Assembly (NCBI GenBank): GCA_002286715.1
Contig: NSJX01000008.1
Location: 764,714-828,713, forward strand
Length of the DNA stretch: 64,000 nt
Reading direction: 5' to 3'
Origin: Dentipellis sp. KUC8613
Taxonomy: Eukaryota > Basidiomycota > Agaricomycetes > Russulales > Hericiaceae
Positions 21,300 through 33,979 of the stretch are shown in pieces. A program made the translations under genes and the position numbers. The stretch's first letter is position 1; each line of letters begins with the position of its first letter. The notes under the pieces were generated by a model that saw nothing but the letters and a program-made list of their open reading frames with translations, was not told where the DNA came from and did not search any database.

Positions 21300-21756
21300 T
21301 TGAATACATACATGTTCCGCCGTCTGCATCGTTCCCATCCCTGTATCAATCTCACCAGCATAGTGTCCCTTTCTTCTGTCGTCACCAATTGTTGCCATAG
21401 CCCGCTTCTCTTCTCCCTGTTTCATCCGGCGTATAATCTGTTCCGTGTCCCCTTTTTCACACTTCTTACACATACACTACTGTGTACACCTGAATACGTC
21501 TTGTAGACTTCTGAATCTACCTACTTGGTCTGTCCATACCAGCCATACTGCTATCAAACGTTAGAAGACAGAGCCCAAAACTGATTATCGTTCGCGCCCA
21601 ACCTGGCACTATTCGAATATTAAGCCTGGGGAAACTAATATGCATTTTAGGACTCCACTCAGAAACAATCGCTTATCCTACGTCTAAACGACCAGTGTTT
21701 TACGACGCGACAGCGTCACAAAGCAGAGCAGATACAATAAAGTAAACTGTCATCGT
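21300..21756. other. Convergent intergenic region DUF2408 gene / ATP1
   Basis: 457 bp of C/T-rich 3' flank on the left and AT-richer flank on the right. No open frame or repeat of note. Confidence 0.5.
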
Positions 21757-23908
<2,152 letters not shown>

Positions 23909-24073
23909 GGGGACGGAGGAGGGAGAGGAGAAAAGGCAGGAGAGAATGAGGAGGAGGACTTGGCCAAGTGCAGGCCCGCGTCGCTCCTCAAAGTTCTTGA
24001 CTTGAATCGGAGCCTGAATTCATCCCGGTTCAAGGCGAACCATTCCGGCCGGCCAATCCTCGCCACAACGAGC
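23909..24073. promoter_or_regulatory. Bidirectional promoter ATP1 / mitochondrial L21
   Basis: Only 165 bp separate the two divergent ATGs. The plus strand is A/G-rich on the left (GGAGGAGGGAGAGGAG near 23915) and then mixed. No clear TATA box. The arrangement pairs two nuclear genes for mitochondrial proteins. Confidence 0.55.
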
Positions 24074-24577
24074 ATGGCCTTGGCCGCCCTCTTCAGACGT
24101 GCGCCCCCTCTCCTCATCGTCTCCGACGTCCCTGACCTCCCTCTAGCCCTGCGCCAATGTGTCGCTCGCGCTGTCCACACACAGGCCCACGCTCCTGCCA
24201 CTGCCGCCAATGCGCTCGCACTCATCCGCGACCAGCCCTCTAAATATGTCATTGCTTCCCTCGCTGGCCGCAAATATCTCCTCACACCCCGCGACCTCCT
24301 CACCGTTCCCCGTCTCAACGATGTCCGCGTCGGTGATGTTCTGTCGCTTCAGCAGATTCACGAGATTGGCTCGCGCGAGTACACTTTACGCGGCAACCCC
24401 GATATCCCCTCGGATCGCGTCACCATTCGGGCGACCGTCGTCGAGCATACCAAGGGGAAGATGGAGGAGATATTCAAGAAAAAAAGGCGAAAAGGTTATG
24501 AGAGGACTATCAAGCACAAGCAGACGTACACCCGTCTGCGCATAGGCCCTATCGACATACACCTTGACCGGTCATAG
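24074..24577 (+). CDS. MRPL49: Mitochondrial large-subunit ribosomal protein bL21m
   Basis: Structural protein of the mitochondrial 54S subunit. Single exon of 167 codons. The N-terminus is an import signal (MALAALFRRAPPLL, no acid residues, then CVARAVHTQ). The L21 domain shows YVIASLAGRKYLLTPRD, VGDVLSLQQIHEIGSREYTL, a VTIRATVVEHTKG strand and the basic tail KKKRRKGYERTIKHKQTYTR, the RNA-binding signature of L21. The ATG at 24074 is the first in the conserved frame. It ends 96 bp from the convergent PRP40 stop. Confidence 0.92.
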   Translation: MALAALFRRAPPLLIVSDVPDLPLALRQCVARAVHTQAHAPATAANALALIRDQPSKYVIASLAGRKYLLTPRDLLTVPRLNDVRVGDVLSLQQIHEIGSREYTLRGNPDIPSDRVTIRATVVEHTKGKMEEIFKKKRRKGYERTIKHKQTYTRLRIGPIDIHLDRS

Positions 24578-24673
24578 CATTTCGTTACATCTATAATTTC
24601 ATGGGCGTGGGCGCATCATAGACGCCATAGACACTACAGCAAGGCCAGTGCATTAAGAGCATAGATATCTAAA

Positions 24674-27600
24674 TCATATTTCTCCCTCCTCGGGTGTCTC
24701 TGCGCGTACGACAGGCGCAGGGCGTTCTTCTGTCTCTTTGCTTCCATCTGCATCACGATCGTACCGTGGTCGCTGTAGCAGACTCGTTGAGCATAGATGA
24801 AGAGAGACCAAAACTGTGCGTACCTTCTCCGCCCGTTCCTCGTGGTTGTCGTCGTATGTCAATTCCCTTTTATCTCGTACGTCATCTCTGTACACCGACT
24901 CGCTTTTCTCTCTTTCTCCCCGGTGGTCATCCCGACGCCTCCTGTCATCGCGCTCTGGTTCCCGGTGGTGCTTGACCCTAGATACATAGCGGTCGCGATC
25001 GCGATCGCGATCCTTGTCCCTGTAATCTCTATCCCTTTCCCAGTCGCGGTCCCGTGGGTGTTCGCGGGATTGACGCCGTGGGTCCATGTCGTCGTGTACA
25101 CGATGCGAGTACCGCGAGCTTCGTTCTCGGTCGCGGTCGTGCTCCCGCTCACGATCCCTGTCGCGGTCACGGTACTCACGGTCACGTTCACGATCCTTGT
25201 CCTTGTCTTTATCCTTATCCTTATCCTTGTCACGTTCGCGCTCCGGCTCACGATGAGAAGGCTCCTTGCGTCGTCTACTTGTCGTCGAGCCTCCGTCTTC
25301 CGAGATTTCGCGCAAGCGCTCCTACGTTATGACGTCAATTTCCACCCCGTGCAGTAGTAACCAGACCTTCCTATACCTTCTGTCTCTTGACGAACTTTGA
25401 AAATGCAGCGCGCCTGCCTTCGTCATCTAGAGCCTTGTACTCAGGTAGATGTTCAATATAGGGGACTGCCTATAGTGAACATTTGAGCACCACCAACTAC
25501 ATGTCATGATGGAGGGACTCACTCCCTCGTACGAGATGTTCAGGTCGAGGGGATCGGGAAGCTTTTTGATCGCGTAGCGTAGGTCATCCTGCATGTGCCG
25601 CTGACGTCTTTCCGCTCGCCGTTTCTCATCCGCTTGATGCTTGATAGATTGTTCCCGCATCTGAAATGGCATGTAAATATTTATACATACAGAGGTGGGA
25701 ATGGCATCATTGACGTACGGAGGCGAAAATACCTTTCAGCTCATCGGTGGTTAGTTCACTGAGAGCAGCGTCTGCGCTGCCTTGAACGATCTTCAAAAAT
25801 TCTTCCTCAGTTGTATCAGGCCGTACACTGAAAGCTTTCGGACCATCCATCTTCACATCTTCATCGCCGCCTTTGGCCTTCGTACTTTCCTCTTCTAAGC
25901 GAGCGTTGTGCCGTCGAATAGCAGAATCCACGACCGTGATTTTAGACTCAAGCTTTTGGTCGAGATCATCCACGAGATCCCAGAAAAGCTCGATGGGGTT
26001 GGACCCCGGCTTGCCGAGTAAATCAAGGTAGCGGCTGTCGTTAGCAAAGCTGGGGTATACATGCTTCCACTTCGCGCGCGCGGTAATCTGTCCAGAGCTC
26101 ACAAGCTCGTAAAGAAGATCCTATTATGCGGGTGAGTACATTGAAAGGCTCAAAGGAGTTGGTTGCCCACTTTGAAGGCCTCCCGAGCCTTGCGCTCCTT
26201 GCGTGTCTTCTCCATCTGTTTGCGGCGCATCTGTTCATCGAATTCACGCTCACGCACGCGGCTGTAGTCCTCAAACGCGAGCAATATATCAAGGTTTGGC
26301 AGCTTCTGTAGCTCCAGATCATCCTTCCACTCTTCAGAGTCCAGTACAAGTGCATGCGCGGTGCGCCAACGTGTCAGTACGTCGACTTCAAGTTGTTTGA
26401 ACAAAGCAACGAGCTTGGATACGGCGCGGGTCCGTGAGGCACGACCCTCTTGCTGTCATGATACATATGCCTGGCGTGAGCACACTAGGAACCATCAAAA
26501 GTGAGACCACGCACCACTTCACGCTGCTTCAGTTCAGCCACATACTCTTCGAAGATCATCTTCCGTTCTGACTCAATCTTAGCCTGCTGCCATATCGGGT
26601 GTTGGGCGAACAGGCGATCAGCAGTCGGGAACGTCGTGTAATGAAACACATTGGGGTTGCCCTTCAGCATATTGCGGATGGCAGGCCGGATTTTGGCAAG
26701 ACGCGCCTCGCGCTCTTCGTGCTCTTTGGCTTTTAGCGCGTCAATGTACTGAAAAGCCAGTTAGCATATATGGTCGACCTCTGTCTGTGATAGTTTACCT
26801 TTTGCCAGGCGGCCTTCTTCTCACCAAGCGTGTTCAAGGCCTTGTATAACGGATCCGTAATGATGGCACGCATAGTCTGGTCCCAGGTCCAGTTTGCATC
26901 TACGCCCGCCTTCCGGAGCAAATACGTGAACGCACGTTCACCCTCTTCCACAGTTGCGAAACCATTATGCGGAATGGTCGGTTCGTCTGGCAGATTCGGG
27001 CGCGCAGGTAAGACAGAGGAAGCATTGAGGGGAAGGACAGATGATGAATGTCCATTGGCTTGATCTTGCGAGCCCTCAGCACCCAAGGGCACAAGAGCAT
27101 TCGACTGAAGTGGCGCGCTGGGTGCAGGGGTGATCATGGCTGGAGCGCCACTAGAGACGACATTAGTAGAGCGGGAAATTAGAGGAAATCTTATGCGCAC
27201 GGAATTGGAGCAGGCGCAGTCTTTCCGTCCTTTTCCACCTTCTCCAACACAAGTAACAGCTCGTCCGGCATATCCCATTTTGATTCCTTCGTCGTAGTCT
27301 GGTAAAGCTATGTGAAAACAATCATATAAGTGTATGAAGCAGATTCGTACGTTATAATAGTATTTTCTCCCTCCAGAGAAATACTCCTTCCACGGCGTTT
27401 GATTGAGGGCGCGCTAGACGGAGTGTCAGCATTGCATCGACGTCAGGGAAGATTATGAGCTACTTCGAACGGAGTCTTCAATTCTATACTGCCAGGTAAG
27501 CAAAGACGACAGTAAAGCTACAATTCGAACCATACCGTCGGGCTTCTCCCAAACGCTCTCCCGTGTACCGGTGTTAAACCAATAGGTTCTCCCTTCGGGA

Positions 27601-27688
27601 TTCCTGTGCTCCGTCTGAAGTATGCCAAGAACGAGATATGAGGTTCACATTCACATGAGAGGGAGTTAGCACATACCCAGATGTTCAT
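24674..27688 (-). CDS. PRP40: Prp40-type U1 snRNP splicing factor (WW and FF domains)
   Basis: Bridges U1 snRNP at the 5' splice site with branch-point proteins and the polymerase II tail. The start exon is only MNIW (27688-27677), spliced to TEHRNPEGRTYWFN...ESVWEKPD, the first WW domain. The second WW domain follows (LNQTPWKEYFSGGRKYYYN / TTTKESKWDMPDEL). After a Pro/Ala-rich linker come FF-type modules: AFTYLLRKAGVDANWTWDQ, YVAELKQREVV, AFKQLLVSS-like and LLGKPGSNPIELFWDLVDDL regions. The C-terminus is a strikingly charged Arg/Asp/Glu/Lys tract of about 150 residues with DKDKDK and RDRDRD runs, ending TPEEGEI. Many introns, all with GT/AG borders where checked. Confidence 0.92.
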
Positions 27689-28970
27689 CGCGAGTACGGA
27701 ATCCGGACAAGAACGTGGTTTAGCAGGAATGAAGTAAGTACTAGCAGAGCTGCCAGAGCACAGTTCCGAATGATAGTATGACCTTGACCGGTCACACGTA
27801 CGATAGAAGTGTGGGATTCGACTTCCTAATGAAGCTACTGGGCTTTGCATCAGTCCGTGAACGCGTACGGCCGCGGATTTTTCACACTGTCTGCACATAT
27901 TTGTGACGTACCGTTAACGTGACAGTGTGACCGGTCATTCTCCGACTCCGCACTTGCGACCTACGATTTGTGACTACCCTGGCCGATGTGCATCTCCTTG
28001 CCTTCAACGATATCAACAGCAATGATACACTGTAGCCACAGACAGACAGATAGAGTGCAATATTTGACCCCATGCAGGAACTATAAGTGACATTTTCGCG
28101 GGAAATTCTGCATGCGCTGGTCGTACTCTCGACCGACCTAAGTACTTTGTACTTCTTGTACCCTGTTCAATGCAACTTTTGCACTCTCGAATCTGCCTCG
28201 TATGTCATTCCAGGACACTCAGGTGCCCCTCTGAGCAATCTCAAATTGATACGTCTCTAAGAAAAAAAGAAAAGTACAAAAGTGAAAGTGTCACACTGTG
28301 GCATGTGATGGGATTGTGACAGCAGAGTTCCGGGAATTTTCATCTTCTAGCACTCCCCTCGTGGGATAAAAAAAAGCGAGGCACCTCATATGGGGCTGTA
28401 TGTCATTAATATACTGGCTTGAGTGAAATTTATCCTTGAAAATGCAGCTCATTATGTTGATGGTCTGCTCGCATTATTTTGTCACAAGATGTCACAGCGG
28501 TCATCTCTGTTGGCCCGCAAGTGCTCACTCTCGGAAGCATATGCCCCTCTGAGCAAGCTTAGCATCTCTAGCACAAGGTAAAGTTTTTCTGCTTGATAAT
28601 ACCATATGAGATACAAGAGTAGGACCTGCATCGAAAGTACGGAGTACGACTTGCGACAACGCGCCAAACACAAGCAAACACGCGTCGACTACAGAGTAAG
28701 TGTACAATTCAGCGTTCGACCACGGCGTGCGGAATTTTCCGCGATAACGCCCGTCATAAGGAACTTCTCGCGTCAGACACAGGGTGTGCCTGCAAGTGAC
28801 ACTGAAGAGTCCTGTATGTCGAGACGTCTGGTGAGGGCCGTGAGGCGCCCCAAGTCCAACTCGCGATCGTAGGAGCCGTCACTCTCGTTCACATTGTCAC
28901 AGTACAAATAAACACAAGCAGAGCAAAAAATCCGCGGCCGTTCACAGACTTGTGCAAAGCACAGTAATTT

Positions 28971-29077
28971 TAGTCTCGGCTCCACCCGTTTCGGAGTTCC
29001 AAAAACCCCTGCACGCCGTTGAGGAGGTGGGGCGTGCAGGGGTTTTTGGAACTCCGAAACGGGTGGAGCCGAGACTA
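28971..29077. mobile_element. 107-bp foldback miniature transposon with 9-bp target duplication
   Basis: Two perfect 47-bp inverted arms (28971-29017 and 29031-29077) starting TAGTCTCGGCTCCACCCG flank a 13-bp loop (29018-29030). Directly outside both arms is CAGTAATTT (28962-28970 and 29078-29086), a 9-bp direct repeat. The whole element is thus a hairpin with a target duplication. A 9-bp duplication suits Mutator-like (MULE) transposases; that assignment is inference. The identical arms suggest recent insertion or gene conversion. Confidence 0.85.
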
Positions 29078-29090
29078 CAGTAATTTATGT

Positions 29091-29473
29091 AATAGTGGCG
29101 TTCAGACTTCACGATTCGGGCGTACTTCAGTAGACACTTCAGAGGCCGATTCAAGCGTCCGAATCTAAGCTCGAAGTGACTTCGCATGTCTGAACGACCC
29201 GCTTCACAATTCAGGATGCCCAGATTCGCCGTCGTCGCTTCGTCCGTGTCGGACCAGAGATTTGGGATTTTTGTGCGTCCTCATGATTACGTCAACTGGC
29301 TTACGAGACCGCAGGAGGCCTGAAGCGAGAGCGGATGAGGCCATCCACTTCAAATCGGCGAAGCTCCTCCTGAGCCACTTCGCCGCTTCAAAGTCCCACT
29401 TCAGCTGCTCGATTCGGTGCCCGAATCAAGTTTTGAAGTGACGCTCGAATCCTGAAGTCTGAACGACACTATT
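29091..29473. mobile_element. 383-bp miniature inverted-repeat element (Tc1/mariner-like or Harbinger-like)
   Basis: The left end AATAGTGGCGTTCAGACTTC and the right end (29434-29473) are imperfect inverted copies over about 40 bp: AATAGTG, CGTTCAGACTTCA, GATTCG and ACTTCA match in order. The interior is rich in CTTCA and GATTCG words in both orientations. No coding capacity. The termini can be read as flanked by TA, as in Tc1/mariner, but the exact target duplication is ambiguous because AATAG/CTATT is itself part of the repeat. Confidence 0.65.
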
Positions 29474-29638
29474 GGATTCTGGCCAGTGTGTTCAATGTCA
29501 CCATTTACGATGACACTACATCAATACATAAGTTGAGCACTCTGTAACAAATGGAATCACCACTATACGAAAGCAGCTCTACAAGCACGATGGCAGGATA
29601 GAAAAGTATATATAAGGAGACATACTTAGCCAGCATCA

Positions 29639-31101
29639 TTATAGGAAAAATGTACGTCTTGTTGTCTCTAGCTCTGGCTGAAGACGGACACACAAGCAAA
29701 TGAGCCGAACGAAGTTTGCTTTGAAGCAATAGAGCCCACCTTCCATATCCACTCGTACTCGCTGGCTTTTGGTGGTGCATTTGTTTGTTCTTTTCGATCT
29801 GATCCTTGATTATCATCCGTGCCTTCTTCTCCCCCTGTAAGCTCAGTTCTTCGATCTACCCCCTCCGAACCACTAATCTCCTCTTCGTCGAGATTATCGA
29901 AGTTATCAAATTCCAAAGGCATCGGTGCAGCACCGAGATTCTTCACAGGAGGGAGGCCTTTCTTGACGGAGCGCAGCTTGAGGGTAAATCGAGGACCGAT
30001 CTCTTGCAGTGCCACCTTTTCGGGAGAGCGAAATGCATAACTTACGGTTCTTTGTAAGGATGAGTAGACATAAGATAAGACGGCAACATACCGATGACGT
30101 CTGAAGAACAAGAAATCACGCTGATTGTGCAGAGTCACTACCTGCCGTCCTTGGAATTCGGGGAGAGGTGGGAAGAATGTCTGGAACATTCGACCGACGG
30201 TATAACCTAGCCGCGTTACGAAGTTGTTCAAGACGAGCTCAGGATAATGGGGTGATGCCCGTGCATGGCCCTTACAGCGGAAACCGAGTCAGCGAAAGGG
30301 ATCCATATTGAAGACATCGGACGTACAAATATTGTTTTTGTCAGCTCGATGGAAGTGAGTTTAAAGTATGCTGTCGGCCCATTGGGAAGATGCACCATGG
30401 TGATTGCATCTGTGGAAGGTCAGAGGCATTGTGATGTGCTGAGATATTATTTGCTCACTTGGCTTTTTGGCATCTTCGTTAACCACGATCACATTGCAGA
30501 AGCCTCTGCCTGCCGCCCATCCAGCGATTCGGCCGATCTCAAAACCACGCCCTTTCGGCCGTCTATGAAACTCTGCGCCAGGAAATACCCCGACAAGTTC
30601 ATCGCAAAACTCGTAGGTCACGCGCGTAGCCTTTGGTGAGGTAGTAATTAGAACCTTTGGCGGGATAGTAGGATCCTCCGTTGGAGTAAAGTAAGAAGCA
30701 AAGGCATCGGAAGCAAGGTCTGCGGTGGCCTCATCCGAAGGCTGGGCGGAAGTCGAGGCGGAAGCGGCGTCTGCAGGTGGTTCGGAGAGGTCGTTTTGGG
30801 GGGGGGAGGAGGCCGGCTCTGCAGTCAAAATGGATGGGTCAAATTCGCGCATATTGTCCAATGTACGGGGTACATTCTGCGCAAGACGTTTCTGTGGAAA
30901 TTATTAAAAAAGACGTCTCTGGTAAGGGATTACAATACAATGTCGCACTTTCTTCGCGAGAGGGTCATTAGCTTCCTGCTTGGCTTGTGCCAGCCGTCTT
31001 TCTAACTTTGCCTGACCCTTTGCCTTTTTGTTCTTCTGTGCGATTTCCTCACGCTTGTGTTTGTTTTTGATAGAGGAAGGCTCGAATCTGGATGTCGGCA
31101 T
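29639..31101 (-). CDS. RPF1: Ribosome production factor 1 (Brix domain, pre-60S assembly)
   Basis: Nucleolar protein needed for processing of 27S pre-rRNA in the large subunit pathway. Exons join as [19 protein letters not shown] to DPLAKK / [18 protein letters not shown] to NEDAKKP / [20 protein letters not shown] to KTIF / [17 protein letters not shown] to FFRRHR / [20 protein letters not shown] to EYEWIWK / [12 protein letters not shown]. The Brix core motifs [24 protein letters not shown] and the C-terminal signature are intact. An acidic low-complexity insert lies before the Brix domain. Divergent from the p24 gene with 136 bp between ATGs. Confidence 0.94.
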
Positions 31102-31237
31102 AGGTGAAGTGGTAATGAGGTAGGATTCTATGAAAAGGGATCCGAGGTTCAAACATTCACACGGGGCGAACGCAAGTCACGACGCGCCACGACCGCCCAA
31201 GCCTTTCGACCAGGACGCTCACCGCGGTGCATTCACC

Positions 31238-32077
31238 ATGGCAGCCCGCACACGATCTCTCCTACTTTCTACACTGTTTCTTCTTATTTCGCTTGCTAAC
31301 GCACTTCACTTCTACCTTGACGCGAATGAGAAACGGTGCTTCATTGAAGAGTTACCAACAGACACTGTCGTTGAAGGTGCGTTGCCCGTATGAAGCCCAC
31401 TCTCCATTTGTTTGCCTTATGCACATTGTCCCAGGCCACTATAGAGCATTGGAATGGAATGAGCAAAACCAGAATTATGCCATCAACCAGGAACTAGGCA
31501 TTCTCGTGGAGGTCGATGCATGTGTTCTCTACATGTTACTACCGTATGCACAAGCTCATCACCAGTATTTGATAGGAAATGGAATCGAACCATCCTGTTG
31601 TGAAGACCCGAGGTCCCCCAGATGGCCGCTTTACCTTCACTTCGCATGAAGCAGGTGATCATTCTATATGCCTCTCGACCAACTATTCCTCTTCCTGGTT
31701 CGGCCCCACGGCACACATACGCCTCTATCTTGACATCACTGTCGGTTCAACCAAACCAGACTCCGACCATGACCGGTCGCATATTTCTGAAGTTGCGAGC
31801 AAGATTCGAGATCTCAATATCAAATTGGAGGACATTCGTCGGGAGCAGCAATACCAGCGCGAGCGGGAGGCGGACTTCAGAGATCTGAGCGAGGTGACGA
31901 ATTCGAGAGCGGTATGGTATAGTATCGTACAGATTGGGGTCTTGTTGGCGACATGCGCATGGCAGCTCAGGCATTTGAAGGTGGGCGTACTTTCTGGCAC
32001 GAATTAGGTCTCCATACTCACGGGTTCCTGCTATTCCCAAATGATAGCGATTCTTTGAAGATAGGAAGATGCGTTAA
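31238..32077 (+). CDS. p24 family (Erp/emp24, GOLD domain) cargo receptor
   Basis: Type I membrane protein of COPII/COPI vesicles that helps sort secretory cargo such as GPI-anchored proteins between ER and Golgi. Exons give a signal peptide (SLLLSTLFLLISLANA), then LHFYLDANEKRCFIEELP with the family Cys, EWNEQNQNYAI, VVKTRGPPDGRFTFTSHEAG, HSICLSTNYSS with the second Cys, a coiled coil (SKIRDLNIKLEDIRREQQYQ), a transmembrane helix (YSIVQIGVLLATCAWQL) and a cytosolic tail RHLKRFFEDRKMR with diphenylalanine and basic sorting signals. KRCF and FYLD suggest the alpha (Erp1) subgroup. One donor (GTCGAT) is atypical. Confidence 0.88.
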
Positions 32078-32151
32078 TTGCCTGTATATTGGTATCTACA
32101 CTCGGATCCTAGCTGTCTCCCCATGGCATAAACTGCCGGCGGTTGAATCAA

Positions 32152-33601
32152 TCATGAAGGTCGTTCCACCTCCAACAGTACCTTTCTCCCGTATTGACCG
32201 GCTATAATCTTGGTGATAATATCCTCGACCTTTGACGTCGCCGATTCGTCACTATCATTACTTTCTAGCTTCACGATCTCATGTTTCGGCTCCGCAAGCT
32301 GCCAGACAATCGTCAATCAGCCTCGTCTAATTTTCAGTAACAACGCACCTGTCCTGTTGTCATGAGTCTGACCAATTTACTCATTAGTTCTTCCCTCTCC
32401 TCTCGACTGTGCTCCGAGTACCATCTACTTTGCCAAAACCCATGGCACGTCAGGTTCTTAAAGATGAACAGAGACGTCGGTAACAACAGCGGTTGTTTTG
32501 ACATTGCGCCGTATGAGACTAGATGTGCATCTTTACCGAGCAACCGTGCCATCAAGGTGGTCGGCTTCCCGCTGACACAATTCAATCCGAGGCGGATGTC
32601 CTTGAATGCAGCATCTGTGAGCGTTCAGACATCCTGGGTAATATGCAGCGACGTACCTTACTGCCAGTCCATTTTTTGACTTTGTTCTTCGTGTCCTTGT
32701 CTAGTAAATCATCGTATGTCAGTACGTGTGTAGCGCCTAGGTTTGTTAGTTCTTGTTTGAGCTCCTCGATGTCCTCTCTGAACAGAGGATTACGTTAACA
32801 TCTCATGAGAAGATTAGAAGCCTTTCTTGTCTCACCGATTGCGAACGAGATTAATGGTCCTGGCACCGTATACATTGGCAGCAATCTGGATAACTGCTTG
32901 GCCAACCTACAGTTGTCAGTATTCATAAACGCCCAGCTCCTAAATATATCGGTGAAGAACTTACAGCACTGTTTGCCCCATTCTGCACAACCCAATCTCC
33001 TGGTTGGAGATCTACATAGTCCTTCAGCATGTTGTAGGCTGTTGGCGGGTTTACCTAATGACACAAAGTATATACTGTAAACGAGATGGTTCGAAGATGA
33101 GTAGATAATACGTCGGCATACAGTCAGAGTCGCAGCATTGGTGGGACTTAAGCCTTGACACTTTGGGACCTTGACCACATCGTGGGCTTGCATATGCAGT
33201 GCAGAGTTCCATGTCCCGGACTGTGGTTTGACAGGAACGACCCAGTCACCGACTTGCAGTCCCTCTACTCCTTTGCCGATCTCTTTGACCTCGGCGAGTC
33301 CCTCATTACCTCCGACATACACAGCGCCTGTCACGGAAGGCAAGGACACGGGATTAGGCTTCAGTGGGTAGACCCCCTCGATCACATTGATGTCGGAAGG
33401 GTTGACGGGTGATAAGAGCACTCGAAGGCTGACCGAACCTGGCGATGTAGGGGGTAGGTCAGGATATGACACGACTTGCAGGACGGAGGACGGCGGGCCG
33501 CGTTCCGAATACACTACAGCTCGGTTTGCCTGCAAAGAAAGCGAGGTAGAAAATCCACGGCGTAGCAATGTCTGCAGGACACCTTGCTGGACGGCAAACA
33601 T
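32152..33601 (-). CDS. ETR1: Mitochondrial trans-2-enoyl thioester reductase (MECR/Etr1)
   Basis: NADPH-dependent last step of each elongation cycle in mitochondrial type II fatty acid synthesis, which supplies lipoate precursors. Exons give a presequence (GVLQTLLRRGFSTSLSLQ), then the MDR reductase fold: RVLLSPVNPSDINVIEGVYP with the substrate-site region, GNEGLAEVKEIG, VGDWVVPVKPQSGTW, PTNAATLTV / NPPTAY, GDWVVQNGANSAVGQAVIQ (nucleotide-binding loop), LNCVSGKPTTLMARLLG and HGFWQSRWYSEHS. The stop at 32152 follows KVLLEVERPS. Convergent with the p24 gene, 74 bp apart. Confidence 0.94.
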
Positions 33602-33979
33602 GATTGCAGGGGCGGAGAATTGTCAACTTGCAAGTCGTGGTCTGAGTGAGTAAGACTAAGTACGACACTTCGGCCCGCTCGTCGCTGCCCGCGCCAGACA
33701 CGAGCTTGAGCAGTCACGGGGTGCGTTAGGCCCTTCCATCAGCTGCAGCTGCAGGTACTACGGTACCTGAGGTAGATCTGGGAACACGTACGATACAGCT
33801 ATAGGTAATTGTACGTTCCTATGCAACCTCTAGTAGTTACCTTTCCAAGGGTGACTCTCCTGGTTTTACGAGAACACCTCTTAGAAACGCCCAATTAAAG
33901 CAGCGAAGCGCGTCACTGCTACTACTACTGCTCTGGTCCCTCTCGGCCAATAACATATATTGACAAGTATGACCATCCC
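33602..33979. other. Intergenic region ETR1 / DNA ligase
   Basis: 378 bp, upstream of ETR1 and downstream of the ligase. It contains small palindromes such as AGGTACTACGGTACCT near 33755 and a CAGCTGCAGCTG run near 33739; nothing else of note. Confidence 0.45.

Larger units (their letters stand above)
27689..29638. other. Intergenic region with miniature transposons
   Basis: About 1.95 kb between the PRP40 start and the RPF1 stop, AT-richer than its neighbours. It holds two miniature elements (28971-29077 and 29091-29473, separate entries), a 13-bp inverted repeat TGACCGGTCACAC at 27785-27797 and 27925-27937, and a direct repeat TGCCCCTCTGAGCAA at 28232 and 28543. No gene seen. Confidence 0.6.

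Noticed and set aside
24797..25357. 186-codon hydrophobic plus-strand frame (VAVAIAIAILVPV-like)
   Set aside because: It is the complement of the Arg/Asp-repeat tail of PRP40; GATCGC-type repeats read as Ala/Ile/Val on the other strand.
33735..33775. CAGCTG and GGTACC palindromes as regulatory repeats
   Set aside because: Short six-base palindromes of this kind are common and nothing ties them to ETR1 or the ligase gene.
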